The notes under the pieces are model-generated. The model ran no database searches, was not told the DNA's origin, and saw nothing but the letters and a program-made list of their open reading frames with translations. Position numbers and translations under genes: made by a program. A DNA stretch of 64,000 nt from DASZTV01 sp036268405 (lineage in GTDB: Bacteria > Actinomycetota > Actinomycetes > JAFAQI01): positions 1 to 64,000 of the forward strand of contig DATAUF010000002.1 in the NCBI GenBank assembly GCA_036268405.1, written 5' to 3'. Positions 33,798-41,549 of the stretch are shown here, piece after piece; position 1 is the stretch's first letter, and every line of letters starts with the position of its first letter.

Positions 33798-33815
33798 TTC
33801 TAACCTATATTAAAA
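33798..33815 (+). promoter_or_regulatory. Shared motif, site 5 (divergent acyl-CoA dehydrogenases)
   Basis: TTCTAACC-TATAT-TAAAA ends 2 bases before the ATG at 33818. TATATT (33806-33811) is a good -10 box with a predicted start on the ATG itself, so the gene is probably leaderless. Confidence 0.6.
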
Positions 33816-33817
33816 CC

Positions 33818-34999
33818 ATGGATTTCGCGTTGCCTGAGTCGGCGCTCGCGGTGCAGGAAGGCGTCGGCCGGGTCGCAGCAAAGTTCGACCTTGCGTACTG
33901 GGACCGTTGCGACGCCGAGCACACCTGGCCCGAAGAGCTGTGGCAGGAGCTCGCCGGGTCGGGCTGGATCGGCCTGGCAATTCCCGAGGAGTACGGCGGC
34001 GGGGGACAAGGTCTCCTTGAGCTTGTCGTTGCGACCGAGTGCTTGGCGGCAAGTGGGGCCGGCGGCGCTGCGTCGTTGCTCTACGTGCTCACTCCGGGAT
34101 TCGGTGGGCTGACCGTTTCGAGGCACGGCACGGCGGAGCAGAAGGCGGAGCTGTTGCCTGGCATGGCGACCGGCGAGATCGAGGCGTGCTTTGCGATCAC
34201 CGAACCGGACGCCGGCAGCAACGCGTTTGCGATCACGACCTTTGCTCGTCGGGAGGGGTCGGACTTCGTCGTCAACGGCCGCAAGATCTGGACCTCGGGT
34301 GCGGCGCGCTCGAAGTGGATGCTCCTGGTCTGCCGGACGACGCTTGCGATCGACAACCCGCGATCGAGCAGTGGCTTCACGATCCTGCTGGTCGACATCC
34401 CAGAGGCGCTCGCCAACGGATCACTGACACTGACACCGGTGCCGAAGATGGGCACCAACGTCGTGCCGTCCTACATGGTCTATCTGGACGACGTCCATGT
34501 CCCGGCGTCGCGGGTGCTGGGTGAGGTCGATCGCGGCTTCACGGTGTTGTGGGACATCCTCAATCCGGAGCGCGCACTGGTAGCGGCGGGTGCCGTCGGA
34601 AGCGCGGACCTCACCCTTCGGCTCGCCTGTGACTACGCCAACCAACGCGAGGTCTTCGACCGGCCGATCGGCGCCAACCAAGGCGTCGCGTTCCCGTTGG
34701 CACACGTCAAGGCACAGACCGAGCTCGCGCGGTTGATGACGTACAAGGCGGCCTGGCTCTACGACAACGACCTGCCCAGCGGAACCGAGTCCAACGTTGC
34801 GAAGTACACCGCCGCGAACGCGTGCTTTGACGCGGCGGACCGCGCATTCCAGACCTTCGGCGGGATGGCGTACGCCACCGAGTACCCGATCGCGCGGATC
34901 TTTCGCGATGCCCGCATCCTCCGGACCATCCCGGTCTCAGAGGAGCTGATCCTCTCTCACATCGCCACGCAGTCGTTGGGCCTGCCGCGCAGCTACTAA
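33818..34999 (+). CDS. Acyl-CoA dehydrogenase family protein, atypical C-terminal active-site loop
   Basis: A 393-residue protein with the full acyl-CoA dehydrogenase fold: IPEEYGGGGQGLLE, AITEPDAGSNAFAITT, GRKIWTSGAARS and the C-terminal helix QTFGGMAYATEYPIARIFRDARI. The segment that normally carries the catalytic Glu (YEGTSEIQ) reads RTIPVSEELILSHI, so the standard base is probably displaced or absent, as in some pimeloyl-CoA-dehydrogenase-like members. ATG 33818 fits the leaderless promoter. Its 3' end overlaps the convergent TetR gene by 4 bases. Confidence 0.86.
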   Translation: MDFALPESALAVQEGVGRVAAKFDLAYWDRCDAEHTWPEELWQELAGSGWIGLAIPEEYGGGGQGLLELVVATECLAASGAGGAASLLYVLTPGFGGLTVSRHGTAEQKAELLPGMATGEIEACFAITEPDAGSNAFAITTFARREGSDFVVNGRKIWTSGAARSKWMLLVCRTTLAIDNPRSSSGFTILLVDIPEALANGSLTLTPVPKMGTNVVPSYMVYLDDVHVPASRVLGEVDRGFTVLWDILNPERALVAAGAVGSADLTLRLACDYANQREVFDRPIGANQGVAFPLAHVKAQTELARLMTYKAAWLYDNDLPSGTESNVAKYTAANACFDAADRAFQTFGGMAYATEYPIARIFRDARILRTIPVSEELILSHIATQSLGLPRSY

Positions 35000-35688
35000 G
35001 AGGTCGCGCGACCTAAAGCCGGCCGTCCGCGTCGCTTGGCGTGCGCCTTGAGTGTCGCGTCATCGCACAAGCTGTGCTCGACAATCGCTTGCGCGGTGCG
35101 CAGCACGGTTTCTAGTGGGTCCCGCTTCGGGTTCCACCACTCGGCCGTCCAGTTGAGGGCGCCGAGCAGGAGCATGCGCGCGCTGAACGGATCGAGCTCG
35201 GGCCGGAGCAGGCCCTCCTTCTCGGCGTCGCGGATAAGCAGCCGCCAGATCTCGCCGTACTTGGCTTCCTCATCCAGCTGGTGTTTGCGGATCGCGTCGG
35301 GAACCTGGCCGGCGTTGCGGATGGCGGCGGTGGTGTAGTCGGAGATGCCGAGCTCGTACCGCAGGTGGGCTTCTGCGGCGACCTTGATCCGGCTGATGGC
35401 GTCGGTGCCCTTCGGGAGCGCGTCGAGCTGGGCCTGGACGTGCTCTCGCATGTGCTCGAGGCCGACCGACATCACGGCCTCGATCAGGTCATCGCGAGAT
35501 TCGAAGTAGTAGTAGATCGCTGGAGCCTGGATCTCGGCCTTGTCCGCGACGTCGGTCAGACGAGTGCCTGAGTACCCCTTGCGGCTGAGAACGTAAGCAG
35601 CAGCATCAAGAATCCGCTCTCGGGTGCGCGCTGACTTGCTGTCGTCGCCATCCGTCGGACGTCGACGTGCGGCGACTGCCTTTGCCAT
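34996..35688 (-). CDS. TetR-family regulator (KstR2-like paralogue 2)
   Basis: A 230-residue TetR protein closely related to that at 31982: SARTRERILDAAAYVLSRKGYSGTRLTDVADKAEIQAPAIYYYFESRDDLIEAV, and C-terminal NWTAEWWNPKRDPLETVLRTAQAIVEH. An extra basic tail (KAHAKRRGRPALG) may add DNA contacts. It begins 7 bases after the LivG stop and is on the same strand, so it is the last gene of the livF-livG operon. Two paralogous repressors bracketing the dehydrogenase pair suggest a two-ligand control of catabolism and uptake. Confidence 0.88.
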   Translation of the reverse strand: MAKAVAARRRPTDGDDSKSARTRERILDAAAYVLSRKGYSGTRLTDVADKAEIQAPAIYYYFESRDDLIEAVMSVGLEHMREHVQAQLDALPKGTDAISRIKVAAEAHLRYELGISDYTTAAIRNAGQVPDAIRKHQLDEEAKYGEIWRLLIRDAEKEGLLRPELDPFSARMLLLGALNWTAEWWNPKRDPLETVLRTAQAIVEHSLCDDATLKAHAKRRGRPALGRATS

Positions 35689-35695
35689 TTTCGAA

Positions 35696-36511
35696 TCATA
35701 GAAGAGATGCGCGAGGGTCGTTGACTGCGATCTCGACGGCCTCACTACCGAGGTACGCGGCGCGCACGATGTCGCTCGAGCCGACCTCGGACGCCGTGCC
35801 CTGGAAGATCGGCTGACCGAAGTCGAGGACGTGAATGTAGTCACAGACGCTCATGACAAGGCTCATATCGTGCTCGACCAGCAGAACCCCCACACCGTGG
35901 TTGGTGACGAGGCTTCGCAGAATCCGCCCGAACGCGATGGTCTCCACCTTGTCCAGCCCAGAGCTCGGCTCATCGAGCAGCAGGATCTTGAAATCGCCGG
36001 CGATTACCCGCGCGAGCTCCACCAGTCGTCGCTGCCCGGTGCTGAGGTCCGCCGGTCGTCGATCGGCGAGGTCACTGATGCCGCATTGGCTCATCGCCGT
36101 CCGCGCTGCGTCGGTCACGACGACCTGGTCAGCGCGCGAGCTGCGCAGATGCCGGAACGGCTGGCTGCCGGCCATGCCGGCCTCTCGGCCGAGGGCGACG
36201 TTCTCGCGAACCGACAGCGAGTCGAAGAGCTCCATCTGCTGGAACGTCCGGCCCATACCGAGCTGCGCCCGGTGCTGTGCCGACCGGTGGGTCACATCGT
36301 GGCCGAACAACTCGACGCGCCCAGAGGTAGGGCGCACTAAGCCGGTGCAGGCGTTGAAGGTCGTGGTCTTTCCCGCGCCGTTGGGTCCGATCAGGCCGGT
36401 GATCTGACCGATCGGTGCTGCGAGGCCGATCTTGTTGACGGCGACGTGGCCGCCATATCGGACGACGATGTCGGAGATGACGAGTCCGGCTGCGGGACGG
36501 TCGAGTGTCAT
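35696..36511 (-). CDS. livG: Branched-chain/hydrophobic substrate ABC transporter ATPase LivG
   Basis: A 271-residue ATPase. Walker A GPNGAGKTTT, Q-loop in TFQQMELFDSL, signature LSTGQRRLVELARV (Thr for the usual Gly), Walker B ILLLDEPSSGLD and H-loop in VEHDMS. The LivG-type insert is present. It powers import with LivF and the LivH-LivM permease encoded at 39601. The ATG overlaps the livF stop as ATGA. Its likely cargo is a hydrophobic acid of the neighbouring catabolic locus. Confidence 0.92.
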   Translation of the reverse strand: MTLDRPAAGLVISDIVVRYGGHVAVNKIGLAAPIGQITGLIGPNGAGKTTTFNACTGLVRPTSGRVELFGHDVTHRSAQHRAQLGMGRTFQQMELFDSLSVRENVALGREAGMAGSQPFRHLRSSRADQVVVTDAARTAMSQCGISDLADRRPADLSTGQRRLVELARVIAGDFKILLLDEPSSGLDKVETIAFGRILRSLVTNHGVGVLLVEHDMSLVMSVCDYIHVLDFGQPIFQGTASEVGSSDIVRAAYLGSEAVEIAVNDPRASLL

Positions 36512-37212
36512 GACACCCCCACCTCGGCGCCGACGTATCGGCTGAACACATCCTCACCTTCGAGCTCGCCAGGATCACCGGCAAAGGCGACCTCGCCGCG
36601 GTTCATGAGATAGACGATGTCGGCGACTTCGAGTGCTCGGACGACGTACTGCTCGACGAGCAGCAGGCTGACACCTTCGGTTCGAAGCAGCGCGAAGAAC
36701 GCGAAGATCTCGTCGACGATCTTAGGGGCGAGCCCCATCGATACTTCGTCAAGCAGGACGATGCGTGGTCGTTGTACGTAGGTCCGCGCCAGCGCCAGCA
36801 TCTGCTGCTCGCCGCCGGACATGGTGCGCGCGACTTGACCGAGCCGCTCGCCCAGTCGTGGGAAGGCGCTGACGGCGCGGCTAATGGCACCGGCCTGCTC
36901 GCCGCGCGGTGCCTGGACCAGAAGATTGTCGCGAACCGTCAGGTTGGGGAAGATGCCGCGGCCCTCGGGCACGTGGCACACACCGTGGGCTACGAGTTGG
37001 TGCGGCGCCATTCCGGTGACGTCATGACCATCGATCTCGATGCGCCCACTGGTGGGGCGGAGCAGCCCCGACGCCACCCGCAGCAACGTCGTCTTGCCGG
37101 CACCGTTGGAGCCAAGGAGTGCGACCACCGAGTGGTCCGGCACGGTGATGCTGACGTTGCGCAGCACTGTCGTGCCGCCATACCCGGCCACGATCCGCTC
37201 GAGTGAGAACAC
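36508..37212 (-). CDS. livF: Branched-chain/hydrophobic substrate ABC transporter ATPase LivF
   Basis: A 234-residue ATPase. Walker A GSNGAGKTTLL, the LivF-type FPNLTVRDNLLV Q-loop region, signature MSGGEQQMLALAR, Walker B IVLLDEVSMGLAP and VEQYV in the H-loop region (Gln-Tyr in place of His, as in LivF proteins). The start is GTG at 37212. It is the first gene of a leftward livF-livG-tetR operon, divergent from a rightward operon with the permease and binding protein. The 72-bp region between them carries an operator-like site. Confidence 0.92.
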   Translation of the reverse strand: MFSLERIVAGYGGTTVLRNVSITVPDHSVVALLGSNGAGKTTLLRVASGLLRPTSGRIEIDGHDVTGMAPHQLVAHGVCHVPEGRGIFPNLTVRDNLLVQAPRGEQAGAISRAVSAFPRLGERLGQVARTMSGGEQQMLALARTYVQRPRIVLLDEVSMGLAPKIVDEIFAFFALLRTEGVSLLLVEQYVVRALEVADIVYLMNRGEVAFAGDPGELEGEDVFSRYVGAEVGVS

Positions 37213-37229
37213 AGATGCCTCCGACCGAT

Positions 37230-37253
37230 GTTGAACGAAAGCTCATTATTGAA
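37230..37253 (-). promoter_or_regulatory. Second shared operator-like motif, site 1
   Basis: On the minus strand the site reads TTCAATAATGA-N7-TTCA. On the plus strand its end supplies TTGAAA (37249-37254), the -35 box of a promoter with TTACGT (37272-37277) and a predicted start at GTG 37285. The same pattern is at 44677-44700 and 49645-49668. Confidence 0.6.
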
Positions 37254-37284
37254 AGTAGGTTCAAATCGGTGTTACGTTACCGCC

Positions 37285-38643
37285 GTGTTCCTGTCTTGGA
37301 AAGCGCGGATGTCGCTGTGGCTCGGCGCCGTCGGGCTCGTCGGGATCGCGGTCATGCTGCCCGGCCTGGTGGATGCCGCGCACGCCGCATCTGAACCGAC
37401 GTTCGATGCGGTAGCAACGGCGTACGGGCTTGACGTGACCGTTGCCAACCAGGACATCCCTCTTGGCCTCACCATCGAAGGCGCCGGTCCAGTGGCGCAG
37501 GCCGAGCTGACGTCGCTGCCGCAGTCGACGTCGTTCGCGTCGTTGCCGTATCCGGGCGGGACGTTGGTCCAGCTGCCGGGGCTGGTCGGGGCACTGGTGC
37601 CTGGCACTCCCGCGCTGCCCGCGTACCCGGCCTATGTGAGTGCAGCTCTCGATTCAGGGCCACAGAGCAACGACATTCCGGGTGTCACGCTGACTGCCCA
37701 GTCGACTCCGACCAACAGCCAGGCCACCGCGATCGGTGGCACCGGCAGCACCGGATACAGCGCCACCGCCAGTGTCGAGCTGGACTCGGCGGGCAATGTG
37801 ACCGCCGCCGGCGACGCGACGTTCAGCGACCTTGGGCTTGGTCAGCTGGTGTCGATCAGCAACGTGCACTCGGCGGCGAGCGAGATCCTCAACAACGGCA
37901 GCGGGCAGCTGACGCATACCTCGTCGCTGACGATCGGCGACATCTCGGTGCCGGGGCTGAAGCTGGCTATCCCGAAGACCACGCCGACGCAGGTTCCGGT
38001 GCTCGGCAAGCTTCCGCCGATTCCGCTGCCGTTCGGTGGCATGACGATCGACGCGCCCGAGCTCGGGTTTGAGAACGGGACGTTCACCGTCTCGCTTCCA
38101 CTTCTCGGAAGCGGCAACTACGCGGTGCCCTTCAGCGTGGTGGCGACGGCCCTGAAGGCGGTCGGAATCACCGCGACGTTCGAGCAGCCGATCGTGAAGA
38201 AGCAGAGCATCGTGTCATCTGCGCTGGTCCTCAGCACCGTCTTGCCCTCGCCGCCCAAGAACCTCCCGATCACCGGACCGGTGCCGGTGACGGTGACCAT
38301 CGGACGGTCGACGGCGGCGTTCAGCGGCCACTTGTTGAGCGCACCGGAGTCGACCGGTCCGGCCACAGGTGGCTCACTGCCGGCGACGTCAGCGGGATCA
38401 TCGTCGTCCGGAGTTGGTGCCGGCGCCCTTCCGGGACTCGGCGCGATCCCCGGCGATGGGGCGGCGCCACCTGAGCTCGCCGGTCCCCCCACCCAACCCG
38501 GGTCCGACTATCTCGTCTCCCAAGGTGTGAACCTCCCGGACACCTCGGACATCTATTTGGTCGTCGTTGGCGCGGCGATCATCGGCTCGATCGCTGCACA
38601 GGCCCTTCGAGTGCTAGGGGTGCGTATCCGATGGAACTCATGA
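37285..38643 (+). CDS. Secreted, C-terminally membrane-anchored protein of unknown function
   Basis: About 452 residues. The N-terminal hydrophobic signal (MSLWLGAVGLVGIAVMLPGLVDAAHAA) is cleaved or retained. A long beta-rich, Ser/Thr/Gly-rich exterior domain follows, then a low-complexity Gly/Pro/Ala spacer (about 360-410), and a C-terminal membrane helix (YLVVVGAAIIGSIAAQAL) with short basic tail. I do not recognise the family. GTG 37285 is placed by the promoter; ATG 37309 is an alternative. It heads the rightward transporter operon, which suggests an envelope role in substrate capture. Confidence 0.7.
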   Translation: MFLSWKARMSLWLGAVGLVGIAVMLPGLVDAAHAASEPTFDAVATAYGLDVTVANQDIPLGLTIEGAGPVAQAELTSLPQSTSFASLPYPGGTLVQLPGLVGALVPGTPALPAYPAYVSAALDSGPQSNDIPGVTLTAQSTPTNSQATAIGGTGSTGYSATASVELDSAGNVTAAGDATFSDLGLGQLVSISNVHSAASEILNNGSGQLTHTSSLTIGDISVPGLKLAIPKTTPTQVPVLGKLPPIPLPFGGMTIDAPELGFENGTFTVSLPLLGSGNYAVPFSVVATALKAVGITATFEQPIVKKQSIVSSALVLSTVLPSPPKNLPITGPVPVTVTIGRSTAAFSGHLLSAPESTGPATGGSLPATSAGSSSSGVGAGALPGLGAIPGDGAAPPELAGPPTQPGSDYLVSQGVNLPDTSDIYLVVVGAAIIGSIAAQALRVLGVRIRWNS

Positions 38644-39041
38644 CATTTCTGCGGCGTCAGTGGGACCGCGTTGCGGCCGGCGTGCTGCTGCTTGCCGGGG
38701 TCCTGGTGATCCTTCTCGGCTGGGTGGGCGTGAGCGGGACGACGCATGTCGCCGCGCAGCTGCCGTACTTCATCTCGGGTGGCTTGTTCGGGTTGTTCCT
38801 GCTCGGGGTCGGCCACATGCTCTGGACGTCTGCCGACCTTCGCGACGAATGGGCCGAGCTGCGCGCTATCCGGACGCTTCTCGAGGATCAAGCGTCGACA
38901 ACACCAACCGGCGAACCCGCTGGCGAGCAAGTTGTCGTTGCGACGGAGGCCCCCAACGGCGTCACGCGTCATCCTGCAGCGCGTCGTACGGCGACCGCGG
39001 CGGGTGCGGCGAGGACTCGCCGCGCGAAGGCCGCGCCGTGA
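38631..39041 (+). CDS. Small two-helix membrane protein
   Basis: A 136-residue protein with two membrane segments (about 15-35 VAAGVLLLAGVLVILLGWVG and 44-66 LPYFISGGLFGLFLLGVGHML) and a basic Ala/Arg-rich cytoplasmic tail. It overlaps the gene before it by 13 bases and the gene after it as GTGA. Residues 66-85 (WTSADLRDEWAELRAIRTLL) could form a short coiled coil. Function unknown; it is likely a subunit or partner of the neighbouring envelope proteins. Confidence 0.7.
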   Translation: MELMTFLRRQWDRVAAGVLLLAGVLVILLGWVGVSGTTHVAAQLPYFISGGLFGLFLLGVGHMLWTSADLRDEWAELRAIRTLLEDQASTTPTGEPAGEQVVVATEAPNGVTRHPAARRTATAAGAARTRRAKAAP

Positions 39042-39601
39042 TCCCTCGGCCGTCGATCGTTCGCGAACGCGGCTTCGGGCGGCGAACCATCTCCGGCGCG
39101 CGCGACGAAGGTGCCGCGATGGACCGGAGCTTCGGAGCGTTCGCCATGGGCGCTCCTTGGCAGGTGGCTGACGTCAGCCGATTGCTGTTCCGCGTCGCCT
39201 TGGCGTTGGTCGCGTTTCTCGTCACTTGGTATGGCGCCGCCCACACGACGCATGTCAATCGTCAGTTGGCCTGGCTTGCTGGTGGTTCGGCCGCTGCGGC
39301 GATCGGTTTGGTGGCAGTTGTCGCGTGGGAGACCGCAGGTCTGGCCCGAGTCAGGTATCTCAAGCTCGAGGTTGCCTCAACGATTCGGGTCCGGTACGAA
39401 GGCACCGCCACCGCCGCGGAAATCCGCAATGCGATCAAGACCACCGATCCCGCGAAGGCCGCGCTCTGGGTCTCTGCTCCCGGAATGCGCCTCTACCATC
39501 GGCCCGGCTGCCAGCTCGCACTAGGCAAACCCGTCAAGCCGGTGAACCGCGCCACGATCGACCGGGCCGGCCTCGCGCCGTGCGGAGCGTGTGACGCGTA
39601 G
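39038..39601 (+). CDS. Membrane protein with C-terminal Ada-like Cys/His motif
   Basis: A 187-residue protein with two membrane helices (about 48-66 and 76-96), then a soluble C terminus ending in YHRPGCQLALGKPVK and PCGACDA. The His-x3-Cys ... Cys-x2-Cys pattern resembles the small zinc-binding module of Ada-type and related proteins, so a metal site is likely. GTG 39038 overlaps the upstream stop as GTGA. Its stop overlaps the permease start as TAGTG. Tight coupling places it inside the transporter operon, but no such subunit is known in standard Liv systems. Confidence 0.68.
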   Translation: MIPRPSIVRERGFGRRTISGARDEGAAMDRSFGAFAMGAPWQVADVSRLLFRVALALVAFLVTWYGAAHTTHVNRQLAWLAGGSAAAAIGLVAVVAWETAGLARVRYLKLEVASTIRVRYEGTATAAEIRNAIKTTDPAKAALWVSAPGMRLYHRPGCQLALGKPVKPVNRATIDRAGLAPCGACDA

Positions 39602-41517
39602 TGGCCATCTACCTGGTGATCGGCATCGTGGTCGGCTCCGCCTACGGGATCGCCGCCATGGGCCTCGTGCTGAGCTACAAGACCTCTGGGGTCTTCAACT
39701 TCGGCCACGGCGCGATTGCCGCAGTGGCCGCCTACATCTTCTTCGACCTGCATCAGCGGCACGGCATGGCGTGGCCGCTGGCTGCGCTGGTCGCTGTGGT
39801 CGGCTTCGGTGCGGTTGCCGGGCTGATCATGGAGTACCTCGCTCGCGGCCTGTCGGGGCTTCCCACCCAGGCTCGTGTTGTTGCGACCGTCGGCATCATC
39901 GTCTTTGTCGTCGGGCTGATGCAGCTGATCTTCGGGCCGTCGTCGCTGGACTTCAACAGCTTCCTGTCCCAGCACGTGGTCTTCTCCGTGTCCGGAGTAC
40001 AGATCACGACCGAACGGATTGTGACAATCGGGTTCGGTCTGGTCTCGGCACTTGCGCTGTTCGTGTTCTTCCGGCGTACCTATATCGGCACCGCGATGCG
40101 GGCTGTTGTCGATGACCCTCACCTGCTCGACCTCACTGGCGTTGCGCCGGCGCGGGTCCGGCGGATCTCCTGGGTGATCGGATGCATGTTCGCGGCCGTC
40201 TCGGGTCTGCTCTTTGCGTCCAGCGAGCAGCAGCTTGACGCCACGCTGTTGTCACTGCTCGTGGTGCAGGCATTCGGTGCCGCAGCGATCGGGGCATTTA
40301 CCAACCTGCCGCTCGCCTACGCCGGTGGGTTGTTCCTCGGGGTGGTGCAGGAGGTCATCAGCAAGGTGGAGGCCACCCACCAGGCACTCACCGGGCTGGA
40401 CCAGGTCGTGCCGTTCATCGCGCTGTTCGTCGTTCTGATCGCCTACCGATCGCGATGGCTCGTCGAACTCGGCGAGTTCGTGCGGACCAGATCGGCATCG
40501 ACTGCGCATCTGCTGAGCAAGCGAACGCTGACCGCGTCGTACGGCATGGTCGCCGTGGCGGCGGTGCTCATCCCGTTTGTCGTCGGCACCAAACTGCCGT
40601 CCTGGAACGCCGGGATGGCGCAGATCGTGCTGTTCCTCTCACTTGGTCTTCTGGTCCGAACCTCAGGACAGATCTCGTTGTGCCAGTGGGGCTTCGCGGC
40701 GATCGGGGGAGCCACGCTTGGTCACCTGCTCGGCCACGGCGTGCCGTGGTTGCTCGCGGTGTTCATCGCCGGACTGGCTGCCGTGCCGGCCGGCCTACTT
40801 GTGGCGATCCCGGCGATTCGCCGGTCCGGGTTGTACCTCGCGCTCGCCACTCTGGGCTTTGGCGTCGTCCTGGAAGAGTTCGTCTACAACCGAAGCTTCC
40901 TGTTCGGCGGCACGGGTGGTCTGATGACCCCGCGGCCGCATCTCTTCGGATTGGAGACGGACAAGGGCTATTACTACACGATGCTGGCGATCGTCGTGTT
41001 GTGCATCGGCCTTGTCGTCGCCGTCGAGCGCTCGCGGCTCGGCCGGTTGCTGCGGGGTCTGGCCGACAGCCCCGTCGCACTCACAACGCTTGGCGCCAAC
41101 ATCAACATCACCCGCGTCATCATCTTCTGCACGTCGTCGTTCCTCGCAGGCATCAGCGGCGCCATGCTCGCCTCGCTCTACGGTCAGGTGAACCAAGGGT
41201 CGTACAACTACTTCTCGTCCATCACCATGCTCGCCGTCTTGTTCGTCTCCGGCCGGACGACGGTGTCGGCGTCGATCGTCGCCGTCCTGCTGAGTGTCGT
41301 GCTCCCGGGCTACATCCAGGGACAGAACTTCTCGGAAGCTCTTCAGATGTCGTTCGGACTTGCGGCGATCGTCTTCGCCCTCATGTCGCAAGGCAGGTTC
41401 GGAACCTTCTTCGGCGCAGCAGCGGCGCGATCCGAGGACCGAACCGAAGGCTCCCGGTTGCGCTCGCGTTCCTCGGTTGCCGCAGTTGAGAACCACTCGT
41501 ACCTCGTCCAGGCCTGA
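39601..41517 (+). CDS. Fused LivH-LivM ABC transporter permease
   Basis: A 638-residue fusion. Residues 1-290 are LivH-like (GSAYGIAAMGLVLSYKTSGVFNFGHGA at the start). Residues 310-600 are LivM-like (SGQISLCQWGFAAIGGATLGHLL, then GLYLALATLGFGVVLEE). About 16-17 membrane helices are expected. It forms the channel with LivF/LivG. Fusion of the two permeases is found in some actinobacteria. GTG 39601 overlaps the previous stop. The binding lipoprotein follows 32 bp later. Confidence 0.9.
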   Translation: MAIYLVIGIVVGSAYGIAAMGLVLSYKTSGVFNFGHGAIAAVAAYIFFDLHQRHGMAWPLAALVAVVGFGAVAGLIMEYLARGLSGLPTQARVVATVGIIVFVVGLMQLIFGPSSLDFNSFLSQHVVFSVSGVQITTERIVTIGFGLVSALALFVFFRRTYIGTAMRAVVDDPHLLDLTGVAPARVRRISWVIGCMFAAVSGLLFASSEQQLDATLLSLLVVQAFGAAAIGAFTNLPLAYAGGLFLGVVQEVISKVEATHQALTGLDQVVPFIALFVVLIAYRSRWLVELGEFVRTRSASTAHLLSKRTLTASYGMVAVAAVLIPFVVGTKLPSWNAGMAQIVLFLSLGLLVRTSGQISLCQWGFAAIGGATLGHLLGHGVPWLLAVFIAGLAAVPAGLLVAIPAIRRSGLYLALATLGFGVVLEEFVYNRSFLFGGTGGLMTPRPHLFGLETDKGYYYTMLAIVVLCIGLVVAVERSRLGRLLRGLADSPVALTTLGANINITRVIIFCTSSFLAGISGAMLASLYGQVNQGSYNYFSSITMLAVLFVSGRTTVSASIVAVLLSVVLPGYIQGQNFSEALQMSFGLAAIVFALMSQGRFGTFFGAAAARSEDRTEGSRLRSRSSVAAVENHSYLVQA

Positions 41518-41549
41518 TCAGCGTCGATGCCGTCCGTAAGGAGTACGTC

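Noticed and set aside
13388..35688. Cholesterol side-chain or ring degradation locus with named genes
   Set aside because: P450, thiolase, acyl-CoA dehydrogenase and KstR2-like features are suggestive, but diagnostic genes such as kshB, hsaC, kstD and ipdAB are not in the window, so no substrate or gene symbols are assigned.
35680..35700. Copy of the TTCTAATC-N5-TAAAA motif before the TetR gene at 34996
   Set aside because: It contains TTCGAATC but not TAAAA, and the TetR start is only 7 bases after livG, so a promoter there is unlikely.
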